Origin: a virus
Length of the DNA stretch: 23,653 nt
Reading direction: 5' to 3' (one strand)
IMG/VR virus record: IMGVR_UViG_3300006736_000093
Span: 1 to 23,653 of that record
The notes below the pieces were generated by a model. It had not been told where the DNA came from, made no database searches, and was given only the letters and a program-made list of their open reading frames with translations. Positions within the stretch are counted from its first letter, which is position 1. Every line of letters starts with the position of its first letter. Below are positions 14,159-21,899 of this stretch, in pieces. A program made the position numbers and the translations under genes.

Positions 14159-14997
14159 GTGTTTTTTTCACTTTTTTGTCGTTGAATTTCTGATGTGTGG
14201 CTAACCACATATACATAATTTTTTACATAATCTGTTGCAAAAATTCCGTAGCCAACTTTTAAATCACTTTTAACTTGTTCTCTGATTTTTTTAAACAAAT
14301 CTCCCTCTTCCTCAAGTTTACTTTTGTTTATTGCATAATAATACATTATTTCTTCTGTTTCGTCAAGGGGAAAAAATAATTTTTTTTCACCATCATCAAT
14401 GTCCATGATTCCAATAGTGGAAATTCTGTTAATATTGCGCGGGGGTGCCAAAGTGCTAGTTACGGGATTAATATGATTATAAACATTAATCATATGCATC
14501 GTAGAAACAATCATCTCATTTAATCGTTCATGATATCCAATTATTGACACGTTCCCTAGATGTCGCTCAATTTCAGGGTTGCTCACTAAATAAATTCTTT
14601 TAAAAACTCCGGATCTGGTATACTCCTGTAGAATATTGAAAGTGGCCCATTCGTGAGATACACTTGCCGCAGGGAGAAGTTCAACCTCTGGCCTAATATA
14701 AAGAATGTTTATATCACAATGTTTTATAGTCTCCAAAACTCTAAGAGAAGCTGCGGAAATGGCTCCGGCGCCGCCGATAACAAAAAGCACCTCCCCCTGA
14801 ACATCCTTAAAGAAATTACTCATATTCGGGCAATTCTCTTCATATTTTTCTGGATCTTCTTGTCGTGGCATCTTATATACGTTGTCTCGATCAACCTCTA
14901 TATCTGTGTCAATCTTATAAATTTTATACTGACTATATTTAGAAAATTTATCAGCAATGTTACAGCCAGCATTACCCAAGCCGATTACGGTTTCCAT
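14155..14997 (-). CDS. divergent FtsZ/tubulin-superfamily protein
   Basis: The 280-aa protein aligns in pattern with the FtsZ/tubulin GTPase domain. VIGLGNAGCNIADKF (4-18) corresponds to the first glycine loop, IDTD (29-32) to NTD, FVIGGAGAISAAS (72-84) to the GGGTGTG signature loop, and ILYIRPE (98-104) to the strand before the T5 loop. A helix and strand with VFKRIYLVSNPEI fit the vDTLIVIPN region, and FATDYVKNYVYVVSHTS (253-269) fits the C-terminal sheet. The signature loop is altered (GGAGAIS), and the T7 loop NxDxxD that triggers GTP hydrolysis in a filament is not seen: the matching place reads NPVTST (177-182). It may therefore not polymerise as FtsZ does. The start forms TAATG with the polymerase stop. 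The fold assignment is inference. Confidence 0.6.
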   Translation of the reverse strand: METVIGLGNAGCNIADKFSKYSQYKIYKIDTDIEVDRDNVYKMPRQEDPEKYEENCPNMSNFFKDVQGEVLFVIGGAGAISAASLRVLETIKHCDINILYIRPEVELLPAASVSHEWATFNILQEYTRSGVFKRIYLVSNPEIERHLGNVSIIGYHERLNEMIVSTMHMINVYNHINPVTSTLAPPRNINRISTIGIMDIDDGEKKLFFPLDETEEIMYYYAINKSKLEEEGDLFKKIREQVKSDLKVGYGIFATDYVKNYVYVVSHTSEIQRQKSEKNT

Positions 14998-16193
14998 TAT
15001 ACAAGCTCCTTAAGATCGCCAAAGTTTTTACCAGTTTTGACACCAGTTTTAAACTTGCCAAATCTCGTGTTAGAAAATTCGCTTATGATATCTTTCATGA
15101 GATGTTTATCGTCCGCATGTAAATCAACAACTATGCTGTCGTGTACGCAAAAAGCGATATTCGATTTCTTGTTGTCTAGCATATCATAAATTTTAATCAT
15201 TTTTTGTAAAATAAGGTCAGCGCATGTGCTTTGAATAATATAATTCAACGCATGGTGTTTATCCGCCTCGATCTCTCTGTTAAAACAAGTCCTAACTGTT
15301 GTCCCATCCCAATAATCATTTAAAACTTTATCTTTATCATACATCTTCCTCAATATTTCCTCATTGGGATGTTTCTTTGAATTGTAAAGCCATGCAAAAA
15401 TAGAATTTTTAACTTCTTGTCGCGATAGAACCTTGTTCCCAGATAAAACTCTTCTATTCCACTCATGTATGTCCATATTTATTTGATTCCTATCTGATAA
15501 CGCCAACAAGGTTCTCAACTCTGCTCCGTTATAATCCAGTTCGACAAATAAATTATTATTTGGCTTGATGATGGAGCGATATCTTTTTGGAAAAGTAAGA
15601 ATCGGAAAACTGTATTTTTTTGTCGTAAGTCTTCCAGTCTTTGTGCCAAAAATATCATATTTTATATATGGTGAAATACTATTGATTTTCTTTTTCCATT
15701 GCCTGGCCTTATGTTCCGATAGAAATGGCTTAAGCTCATCAATGTCTATATTAAGCTTTTGCTGATTTACGTCCTCGATCACTTTTGTTAATGAGGTCAG
15801 GAATCTCAGATTTTTTGGCGGCAAAAAATTTTCAAACACGTGTTTTGTGATCTTATTTTTTACTCCACAAAATTCTAATAAAAACCTCTCCGGCACCAAA
15901 TCATAGAAGCAATTGTCGTCCATGGATACTTTAGAAAGATGAAAGGATCTTATAAAAGCTTTTAACTTATTGTTTATTTTGTTCCAATCTTCTTTTATAT
16001 TTGGGGGACAAACATCATCAAGAGATTTGCCACCACACTGCAAATAGCCGTATCCAATTTCTCTATCCCGGAGAAAAGGCGCGTAATCCCATGTTTGATT
16101 AATTCCCTTAGGAAGTTCATCATTGAAGTGAAGATCTCCGTCATAATATACCCCTATACATTTATGTTTGTTATCCAATGTTTGAAATAACAT
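14997..16193 (-). CDS. short family A DNA polymerase
   Basis: The 398-aa protein has the palm and fingers of Pol I. Numbering from the ATG plus one, TGRL (187-190) is the template-contact motif, motif A is LDYNGAELR with D221 and E226, DIH (242-244) matches the Pol I DIH motif, motif B (O-helix) is R259-K263-F268-Y271, QST (322-324) follows, and motif C is CVHDS with D353. Pol I has HDE there, so the conserved glutamate is serine. A full Klenow fragment is about 600 aa. No 3'-5' exonuclease motifs are visible in the first 130 residues. ATG 16193 has AAGG 7 nt upstream; a longer frame would start at TTG 16196. It is coupled to the tubulin-like gene. Confidence 0.85.
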   Translation of the reverse strand: MLFQTLDNKHKCIGVYYDGDLHFNDELPKGINQTWDYAPFLRDREIGYGYLQCGGKSLDDVCPPNIKEDWNKINNKLKAFIRSFHLSKVSMDDNCFYDLVPERFLLEFCGVKNKITKHVFENFLPPKNLRFLTSLTKVIEDVNQQKLNIDIDELKPFLSEHKARQWKKKINSISPYIKYDIFGTKTGRLTTKKYSFPILTFPKRYRSIIKPNNNLFVELDYNGAELRTLLALSDRNQINMDIHEWNRRVLSGNKVLSRQEVKNSIFAWLYNSKKHPNEEILRKMYDKDKVLNDYWDGTTVRTCFNREIEADKHHALNYIIQSTCADLILQKMIKIYDMLDNKKSNIAFCVHDSIVVDLHADDKHLMKDIISEFSNTRFGKFKTGVKTGKNFGDLKELV

Positions 16194-16205
16194 CAACCAA
16201 CCTTG

Positions 16206-17735
16206 TTAATATCCGCTGTTGTCGCCCATGTAAGCAGTCCCGGCAAATGAGCCGGCAAAGACCCCAGAGGCCAATTGCTGTTGTGCAACACTAAGTCCAG
16301 TTGCCTCTCCTTCTCCTTCTCTTGGTTTTTCATAAACAACTTTTTTAGTCTCGTTATTAATATAACACAACGCTCTCCCATTGTCAAGATTATTTTTATC
16401 ATAATATTTAAATATCTTTTTCAAGCGTCTCATTTTTTGTTTGTGCGCGCCCTTTGTCCAAGCAATTCTTTCTTCAAATGAACGTAACTCAAAATAGATT
16501 TGTAGCCAACTAAAATCTGTAATTTTAGTGAACTCTTCATGTATCTGAGATAGAAGAGTTCTCTCGATTGTGTTACGTGATAATTTTTCAACAACTTGTT
16601 GGTCTTTGCTGATACACCCTTTGAGATAAAAAGTGTCAACTGTCGGATACGTGTCAACAAGCTGATTATATATGAGCAATAAAGTTGATTTAAGACTCTG
16701 AATGTCAGTCATATGGGCCTTATCATAATATTCACTTAGAAAGTGTTCGACACTTTCGGGATATGTAAAAGATTTATATCTAGCCCCAGAAATTGTAGTT
16801 GTAATTTTGGTGCCGTCAGGCATGTAGACCTCTTTTTTGGTCCAGGTATCTTCTTTTTGCTTGTCGTTTCCTTCCCATTTAAGATAAACTGTCTCGTCCC
16901 TATAGGTTTCTTGTCTATAACAATTCTCCGTCAAAGGATCTTGAGCTTCAGTTACCGTGGAAGCATTACTAGCGTTATCGATATCTGATTTTTTCCAATA
17001 ATGCTGCATGTTGGGAGAAGTTAAATTTGCTACAAGGCGCCATGGGGCGTTTTCGTCGACTAAAAATCCATATTTTCTTGCCGCGTTTTTATAAAACTTG
17101 AAATTTGAGTCACTCATCCACTGATATTTGTCCTCATCTTTATCATGGTTCCTTAATCCTAATTCAATCATCAGACCACTAACAAGAGGCGTACATTGGT
17201 TGGATTTAATCATCGCAGTTCTCGTTATCGGATATCTACTGCTAAACATTTTGGCAAAATCCATAAAATTCTTTAGAAAACTTGCGAAGTCAACAATCTC
17301 TGAATTTACTTTATTGCGTTCGCCAACGTAAACGTTAACAAATGCGCTAGCGATGCCAAGGATATGACTCCTGTAGTGCATATCAATATCTTCAAAAGCC
17401 CTTTTAGGTTTTAGATCTCTTATCAAGCCATCTTCATCTATTCTACCAAGAGCATCAGCCTTCCGGAAATAATTTCTTAAATCATTGAAAGCCCTAGTCA
17501 CAAAATCAACTGCTAAAAATATTCCATCTCCTCGGGCGGTCCGGAGCTGTGATAACAAATTTTCTCTTGACGCTTTAGAAAGATAAATTGAATTTTGTTT
17601 TATATCGATCCTTCCATAGTGCTGCCTTTCATACCATAGGTCTATTGGCTTTGGCGTGTGTCCTCCGGCATAGCTAAAAACAGGATATCCTGCTTCTTTA
17701 TATATTTTCCTATCATGGTATTTTGAGTAAGTCAT
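16206..17735 (-). CDS. hypothetical protein of the structural block (509 aa)
   Basis: I do not recognise this protein. It is rich in aromatic and basic residues, with no signal or membrane segment, a probable helical middle, and a small-residue tail (SVAQQQLASGVFAGSFAGTAY) rich in Ala and Gly. It lies 5 bp after the 994-aa hub-like gene, whose last codons contain its ribosome binding site (AGGAG, 11 nt before ATG 17735). Operon position after tape measure and hub genes makes a virion or baseplate role likely. Its 3' end carries the promoter for the polymerase gene, so it marks the border between late and replication genes. Confidence 0.75.
   Translation of the reverse strand: MTYSKYHDRKIYKEAGYPVFSYAGGHTPKPIDLWYERQHYGRIDIKQNSIYLSKASRENLLSQLRTARGDGIFLAVDFVTRAFNDLRNYFRKADALGRIDEDGLIRDLKPKRAFEDIDMHYRSHILGIASAFVNVYVGERNKVNSEIVDFASFLKNFMDFAKMFSSRYPITRTAMIKSNQCTPLVSGLMIELGLRNHDKDEDKYQWMSDSNFKFYKNAARKYGFLVDENAPWRLVANLTSPNMQHYWKKSDIDNASNASTVTEAQDPLTENCYRQETYRDETVYLKWEGNDKQKEDTWTKKEVYMPDGTKITTTISGARYKSFTYPESVEHFLSEYYDKAHMTDIQSLKSTLLLIYNQLVDTYPTVDTFYLKGCISKDQQVVEKLSRNTIERTLLSQIHEEFTKITDFSWLQIYFELRSFEERIAWTKGAHKQKMRRLKKIFKYYDKNNLDNGRALCYINNETKKVVYEKPREGEGEATGLSVAQQQLASGVFAGSFAGTAYMGDNSGY
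16359..16387 (-). promoter_or_regulatory. sigma70 promoter (extended -10) for the polymerase/tubulin-like unit
   Basis: On the minus strand TTGACA (16387-16382), 17 bp, TATATT (16364-16359), with TG-T directly ahead of the -10. Predicted start is near 16352, inside the coding sequence of the 509-aa gene, giving a leader of about 160 nt before the polymerase ATG at 16193. It separates structural from replication genes. Confidence 0.78.
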
Positions 17736-17740
17736 CTTTA

Positions 17741-20725
17741 TTATTCTCCTGAGGTGGCCATAGTATCTTCCAGAATTCCGCTAGCGTCACCAAATGACTG
17801 TTCTGATGTTTGCTCCGTTATCGATAGTGACTGAACAGGTGGGGTTTCATAACCACCTCCAATAGGAGCCTCCCATCTGCCTTCAAGTTTCGTGGTCCAC
17901 TCTAGGGCTCCACCAAAAGAAGAAACCTGATTACTTGTTTTCACTATGAAAAAATAACCTCCTAGGCCAAGTTGTTGCGCCTGTCCTTGAGTTACATGAG
18001 ACCATGGGAAGCGGAGATATATGTACTTGCCGGGCCTAAGATCTGTATTACCATACAAAGTCAAATTACAATGATATGGTTCACTAAGTTGTTCCATGTT
18101 GCTCAGTATGCCCGCTTTCTCCGCCTTTGCTTCAAGGAAAAACGGCTGATCAGCCCTACTGAAATCAGCTGATAGGACCGGAGTTCCTTCTTGCCCCAAA
18201 ACAATATGACAAATGCCTTTTCGCGCGTCCGCGTCTTTATCGCCCTTAAGCCAGCCTACCGATGGTTCAGATGCATAAATAAACATTACGTCACCTTCAA
18301 GAGTTTGAATAGTGGCCGGTTTTCGGCTCTCATATACCGCGAGGACCCCAAGCATCGCGTTGGCCGTGGCTGTGTCCACATCGGGAAGAAGATAATAACT
18401 AGTATCTTCGCCGGCCCCGGCTCGAACAAAAGCAAATTTACTGCTATTTGGCAAAGTAATGTAGTCAATTGACATTCTAGACTTATTAGCTGGAGAACCT
18501 GGGGTCTTACATTTGTTTGTTAGTGCGCCTTTAACAAGATAATAAAGCATATCTTTGAGGAATGCTTTGAATGAACGAGTTTCCTTTAAGTTTTTTACAA
18601 ACTTTTCCATTATAAACTCATTCCACAAATCTAGAGAGATTGGAATGTCTGCTATGTTTACTGTTTGTTTCATCCCTGTGCCAGGGTTAACGAATTCTAT
18701 ATCTCCCAGGAGTATTTTAACACTACCTTCCGGATTTTTAGTACTTGACCAAAAATCAAGACCTAACTTGGCGCGTTTACCATCGGAAACCAAAAAATCT
18801 AATGTCGCATCTAACAAGTCTCCAAGATAAACCCAATGTAAGAGATGCCACTTTCTTTCGCCCGGGCCCGGGAGAAGATTAGGATCTCCAAACCCCTTGG
18901 CGCCTTCCTTTTTTGACGCGCCTTCCATCGTATTTTTAACTGCCTTTTCCACCTCGCGAGTGTACTTTTTTCTATGTACGGTGGAAGAGCCTTGTTTTCC
19001 GCCAGACACCAACTCAGCGTTTTTTAAAATGTTATTAAGTGTCGCTGCACCCACGGCTATATTTTGTTGCTGACGACTATCTTTTTCCAGTTTACGAGTA
19101 GCGTCCACTTTACTCGCAAGAGTTTCCTCGGTATCAGTGCCTGCTGCTGCTTGATCTCTTTTACTTGTTAAGTCCTTTTTTGCGCCTTCGGAAAGTGTCG
19201 GCTGTCGTTGGGATCTTCCAGTTTGCCATTCATTAAGGCCTCTCAAATCTAATTTATAAGTGTATATCAGACCTTTACTTTGTAGTTTCCTTACCCACAT
19301 ACTATATGCATCGGCCAAACGTTGCTCTTGTGTCGCCCCGTGTGCAGTCGCGAAAGTATGATGCGCTCTATCTTTTTTAAGATGCTCGAGCATCTCTTCG
19401 GCTTGTCGTTTTTTCATCTCCTCGGTCGCTCCGCCACCGCCGAAACCACTTTTAATGTCGCTCGAGGGGCCAATGTTGTCTAACACATGGGCGCGCATGT
19501 CTTTTTCCAATTCTTTAGTACGCCACTCGGCATAAGCTGCTTGCCTTGCACCTTTATCCCCGGGAGCCATGGCTTCGGCGCCGACTCCATGTCCTGATTC
19601 GCGGAATGCCGCGCCCTTCATGGCCTTGTCGACGTTTGCGTGGCCTCCTTCGCGGGTTTTAACACTGTGCATGAGGTTTTCATATTCAGTCGGGAAGTTG
19701 TTTTCCATCTTCTCTAAGTCTGATTTTATTTTTTCATAATTTGCTTTCTTTTCTGGAGTGTTGTACAAATTATTCCTAGCAAGGGTTGCCTGGGAAGCTT
19801 CTAAGTTTTCCTGCATCCTATCAAGCTCTTCTTGAGTAACAGGATCAATAGAATGCGCAAGAACATTTGCGCCTTTCGTCAAGAGTTGTTGTTCTACAGC
19901 TCCATTATATTCAATGGTCATTTCGAACCCGCCAACAGAGGATTCAAGCAACGGCTTAATAGAATGAAATTTTGTTGTCAAGAAAAAAAGCACCTTTGAG
20001 CCGCCGATTGCATCACGAATCTTTTTGGCGTGCTTCTTTAAATTTGGTATTATAGATTTTCCCGCGAACTTTATGTCTTTCAAGGAATGAATAATTCTTT
20101 CTATTGACGGAGGGTTATACCCGATTTCAACTCTTATTCTAAATGCTTGCGGATCCCAGGTTTTGTGGGAGCCTTTTGGTCTTCTAATCAAATCGGCAAA
20201 ACTATACGTTCCTTGTCCAGAACTTCTTTCTTTGAAGAGAGCGTCCATGGATTCAAAATACATGTTTAATTGACAATTAATGTAATAATCAACCTCTACC
20301 GGATTGGTGCCCAAATAATCATACGAAAAGGATCTCAAGGAGACTCCTAAATTTGGTCTATTAGGTTCTGCAATATTACTGAAATCATTAAATGGAAGCA
20401 AAATTTTCTTTTTGCTGCTCCGCATAACTTTGAATATTTTTACGTATGGCTTCAAATCGGCAAATATTGATTTAGGGACTCTTTCTAGTAAAGTACAGCC
20501 ACCGGGGCTCGCAGTTAATCTATTAAAAAACAACGTGGAGGCATTGTCAGCCACAGCTGTTGACTTGAGCATTCCAAAATGCTGATAATCTTTTGCGATC
20601 TTTTCGCCTTTCATTTTTGTGAAATGATCAATACCTTCCACAAGAATACACTGATCTAAATACGCAGGCCCTTTAGTCTTTGCGTCCTGATTAGCTGCGG
20701 AACTATTTGGATTATCACCTGCCAT
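17741..20725 (-). CDS. probable baseplate hub / tail protein (994 aa)
   Basis: The C-terminal part, about residues 885-960, resembles the end of gp27/gpD/XkdQ-type hub proteins: LTLYGNTDLRPGKYIYLRF, then GGYFFIVKTSNQV and an EWTTKLEGRWE strand. The N-terminal part (about 1-280) is a folded alpha/beta region. Between them, about 285-485, is a highly charged, Gln/Lys/Glu-rich, likely coiled-coil insert. The order tape measure, small proteins including LysM, then this gene matches hub genes in contractile tails. Usual hub proteins are 300-400 aa, so this one is enlarged. ATG 20725 has AGGTAGG ahead of it and lies 6 bp after the LysM-like gene. The hub call is inference from context and one segment. 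Confidence 0.6.
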   Translation of the reverse strand: MAGDNPNSSAANQDAKTKGPAYLDQCILVEGIDHFTKMKGEKIAKDYQHFGMLKSTAVADNASTLFFNRLTASPGGCTLLERVPKSIFADLKPYVKIFKVMRSSKKKILLPFNDFSNIAEPNRPNLGVSLRSFSYDYLGTNPVEVDYYINCQLNMYFESMDALFKERSSGQGTYSFADLIRRPKGSHKTWDPQAFRIRVEIGYNPPSIERIIHSLKDIKFAGKSIIPNLKKHAKKIRDAIGGSKVLFFLTTKFHSIKPLLESSVGGFEMTIEYNGAVEQQLLTKGANVLAHSIDPVTQEELDRMQENLEASQATLARNNLYNTPEKKANYEKIKSDLEKMENNFPTEYENLMHSVKTREGGHANVDKAMKGAAFRESGHGVGAEAMAPGDKGARQAAYAEWRTKELEKDMRAHVLDNIGPSSDIKSGFGGGGATEEMKKRQAEEMLEHLKKDRAHHTFATAHGATQEQRLADAYSMWVRKLQSKGLIYTYKLDLRGLNEWQTGRSQRQPTLSEGAKKDLTSKRDQAAAGTDTEETLASKVDATRKLEKDSRQQQNIAVGAATLNNILKNAELVSGGKQGSSTVHRKKYTREVEKAVKNTMEGASKKEGAKGFGDPNLLPGPGERKWHLLHWVYLGDLLDATLDFLVSDGKRAKLGLDFWSSTKNPEGSVKILLGDIEFVNPGTGMKQTVNIADIPISLDLWNEFIMEKFVKNLKETRSFKAFLKDMLYYLVKGALTNKCKTPGSPANKSRMSIDYITLPNSSKFAFVRAGAGEDTSYYLLPDVDTATANAMLGVLAVYESRKPATIQTLEGDVMFIYASEPSVGWLKGDKDADARKGICHIVLGQEGTPVLSADFSRADQPFFLEAKAEKAGILSNMEQLSEPYHCNLTLYGNTDLRPGKYIYLRFPWSHVTQGQAQQLGLGGYFFIVKTSNQVSSFGGALEWTTKLEGRWEAPIGGGYETPPVQSLSITEQTSEQSFGDASGILEDTMATSGE

Positions 20726-20731
20726 TTTTTC

Positions 20732-21073
20732 CTACCTAAAATACGTAATTAAATCATCTATCGGAAATGGAATATTTATCGTATCTCCAAGCTCCAAATC
20801 AGTCTCTAAAGGTGTTTGATTAAACCATGGAATTATCCACCAATAATCTACTGTGTCATAGTAACGATATGAAAGTTTATAAAATCTATCTCCAAGTGTC
20901 CAAAGATGAGTCACGACTCTAATGTCCGACAACTCATCGAGTGTGGGATAGTTGATAACGGGTGTTCTATATTGGGTAATCGCTTTAACCTTCCGAGAAG
21001 AAAGTTGTTCCCCATAAACTGAACTGTTGCCGTTTCTAAAGGTCCCTCTTAAATCGTATCTTTTATATGCCAT
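20732..21073 (-). CDS. LysM/gp53-like baseplate wedge protein (113 aa)
   Basis: The C-terminal half reads like the LysM-type domain of T4 gp53 and XkdP: LWTLGDRFYKLSYRYY, DYWWIIPWFNQ, then a leucine-rich turn and DTINIPFP. Such small proteins join wedge and hub in contractile tails. The frame opens at a TTG (21094), but the ATG at 21073 is preceded by GGGGA 7 nt upstream and gives MAYKRYDLRG, a better start. It lies between the 270-aa tail protein and the 994-aa hub-like gene. Confidence 0.78.
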   Translation of the reverse strand: MAYKRYDLRGTFRNGNSSVYGEQLSSRKVKAITQYRTPVINYPTLDELSDIRVVTHLWTLGDRFYKLSYRYYDTVDYWWIIPWFNQTPLETDLELGDTINIPFPIDDLITYFR

Positions 21074-21086
21074 TTCTAATCCCCAT

Positions 21087-21899
21087 TTATCCAATTCCTA
21101 TTGATTTGGCTGTCATTTTTCCCAGGTCCTTACCTACCTGTCCCACGGTTTTGAGGCCTTTCCGAACTGCTTTGCCGGGATTATGTAGCCATGTTTCATC
21201 CGGTGAGGTTCCGTATGGAAAATGTTTGTTTGAGAATTTTCGATTTTCCCAGCCCGGGGTCTTCTCGTGAACTGGATAAAATGTGAACCCAGCAGTTATC
21301 GCTTGTGGATACACAGACGTCGATCCCGATTTGGCTCGTTTGCCGCTTTTTCTCGCTCTTTCTTGTGCATCAGAAAAGAATCCGTCGTCCATAACCAGAT
21401 CATATTGAAAATCTTGTACATATCCTAAAAGCCCAGAGGTGGCAGCAGAAGCCCATGAACCACCATCGCCAATTAAATTTAACATTCTTATTCTAAATAT
21501 TGGTGAGCCGCCGACTTTTGGAGCATAATGCTTAAACCCTCCACTTTTAGTTGATACCTGCTCACCGTAAAGCATACGACTAAACAAAGAAACATTTCCT
21601 AAATTCTGTTTTGCCTCTGCGATATCATATGCTGGAATCGTCCATGCAAGATTAATAGATCTAATAGTGCTTTTCCATTTCCTCAAAGGTTCCGGGTGCA
21701 TAACGAAATACTGCTCGTCATATGATGTCGCAAAACTTTCTTTAAAAGTTGTTAAAAAGGCTTTGAACTGGACTGATTTTCCGGAATTGATGTGAAATAT
21801 TTCAATCTTACAATTACCTGCTTTTGCTATAGCATCTGTTTCCACCTGCCCGCCACGTCTGTTGGCGATTCTGTTTTTCAACCATGATGACATTCCCAT
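21087..21899 (-). CDS. probable tail or baseplate structural protein (270 aa)
   Basis: I do not recognise a named family. The middle holds many beta-type segments, for example CKIEIFHINSG, FKAFLTTFKESF and RKWKSTIRSINLAWTIP, followed by a glycine-rich zone. The end is basic with KAVRKGLKTVGQVGKDLGK. It follows the tape measure gene and precedes the LysM-like gene, where phages place tube-capping or hub-adaptor proteins. The ATG at 21899 shares its A with the tape-measure stop (TAATG) and has a G-run upstream, so I prefer it to the GTG at 21914. The ATG at 21893 is also possible. Confidence 0.72.
   Translation of the reverse strand: MGMSSWLKNRIANRRGGQVETDAIAKAGNCKIEIFHINSGKSVQFKAFLTTFKESFATSYDEQYFVMHPEPLRKWKSTIRSINLAWTIPAYDIAEAKQNLGNVSLFSRMLYGEQVSTKSGGFKHYAPKVGGSPIFRIRMLNLIGDGGSWASAATSGLLGYVQDFQYDLVMDDGFFSDAQERARKSGKRAKSGSTSVYPQAITAGFTFYPVHEKTPGWENRKFSNKHFPYGTSPDETWLHNPGKAVRKGLKTVGQVGKDLGKMTAKSIGIG

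Noticed and set aside
16610-16655. TTGACA-like elements inside the 509-aa gene
   Set aside because: At 16 to 18 bp the -10 candidates are poor (TGTATC, ACTTTT), so I do not call promoters there.
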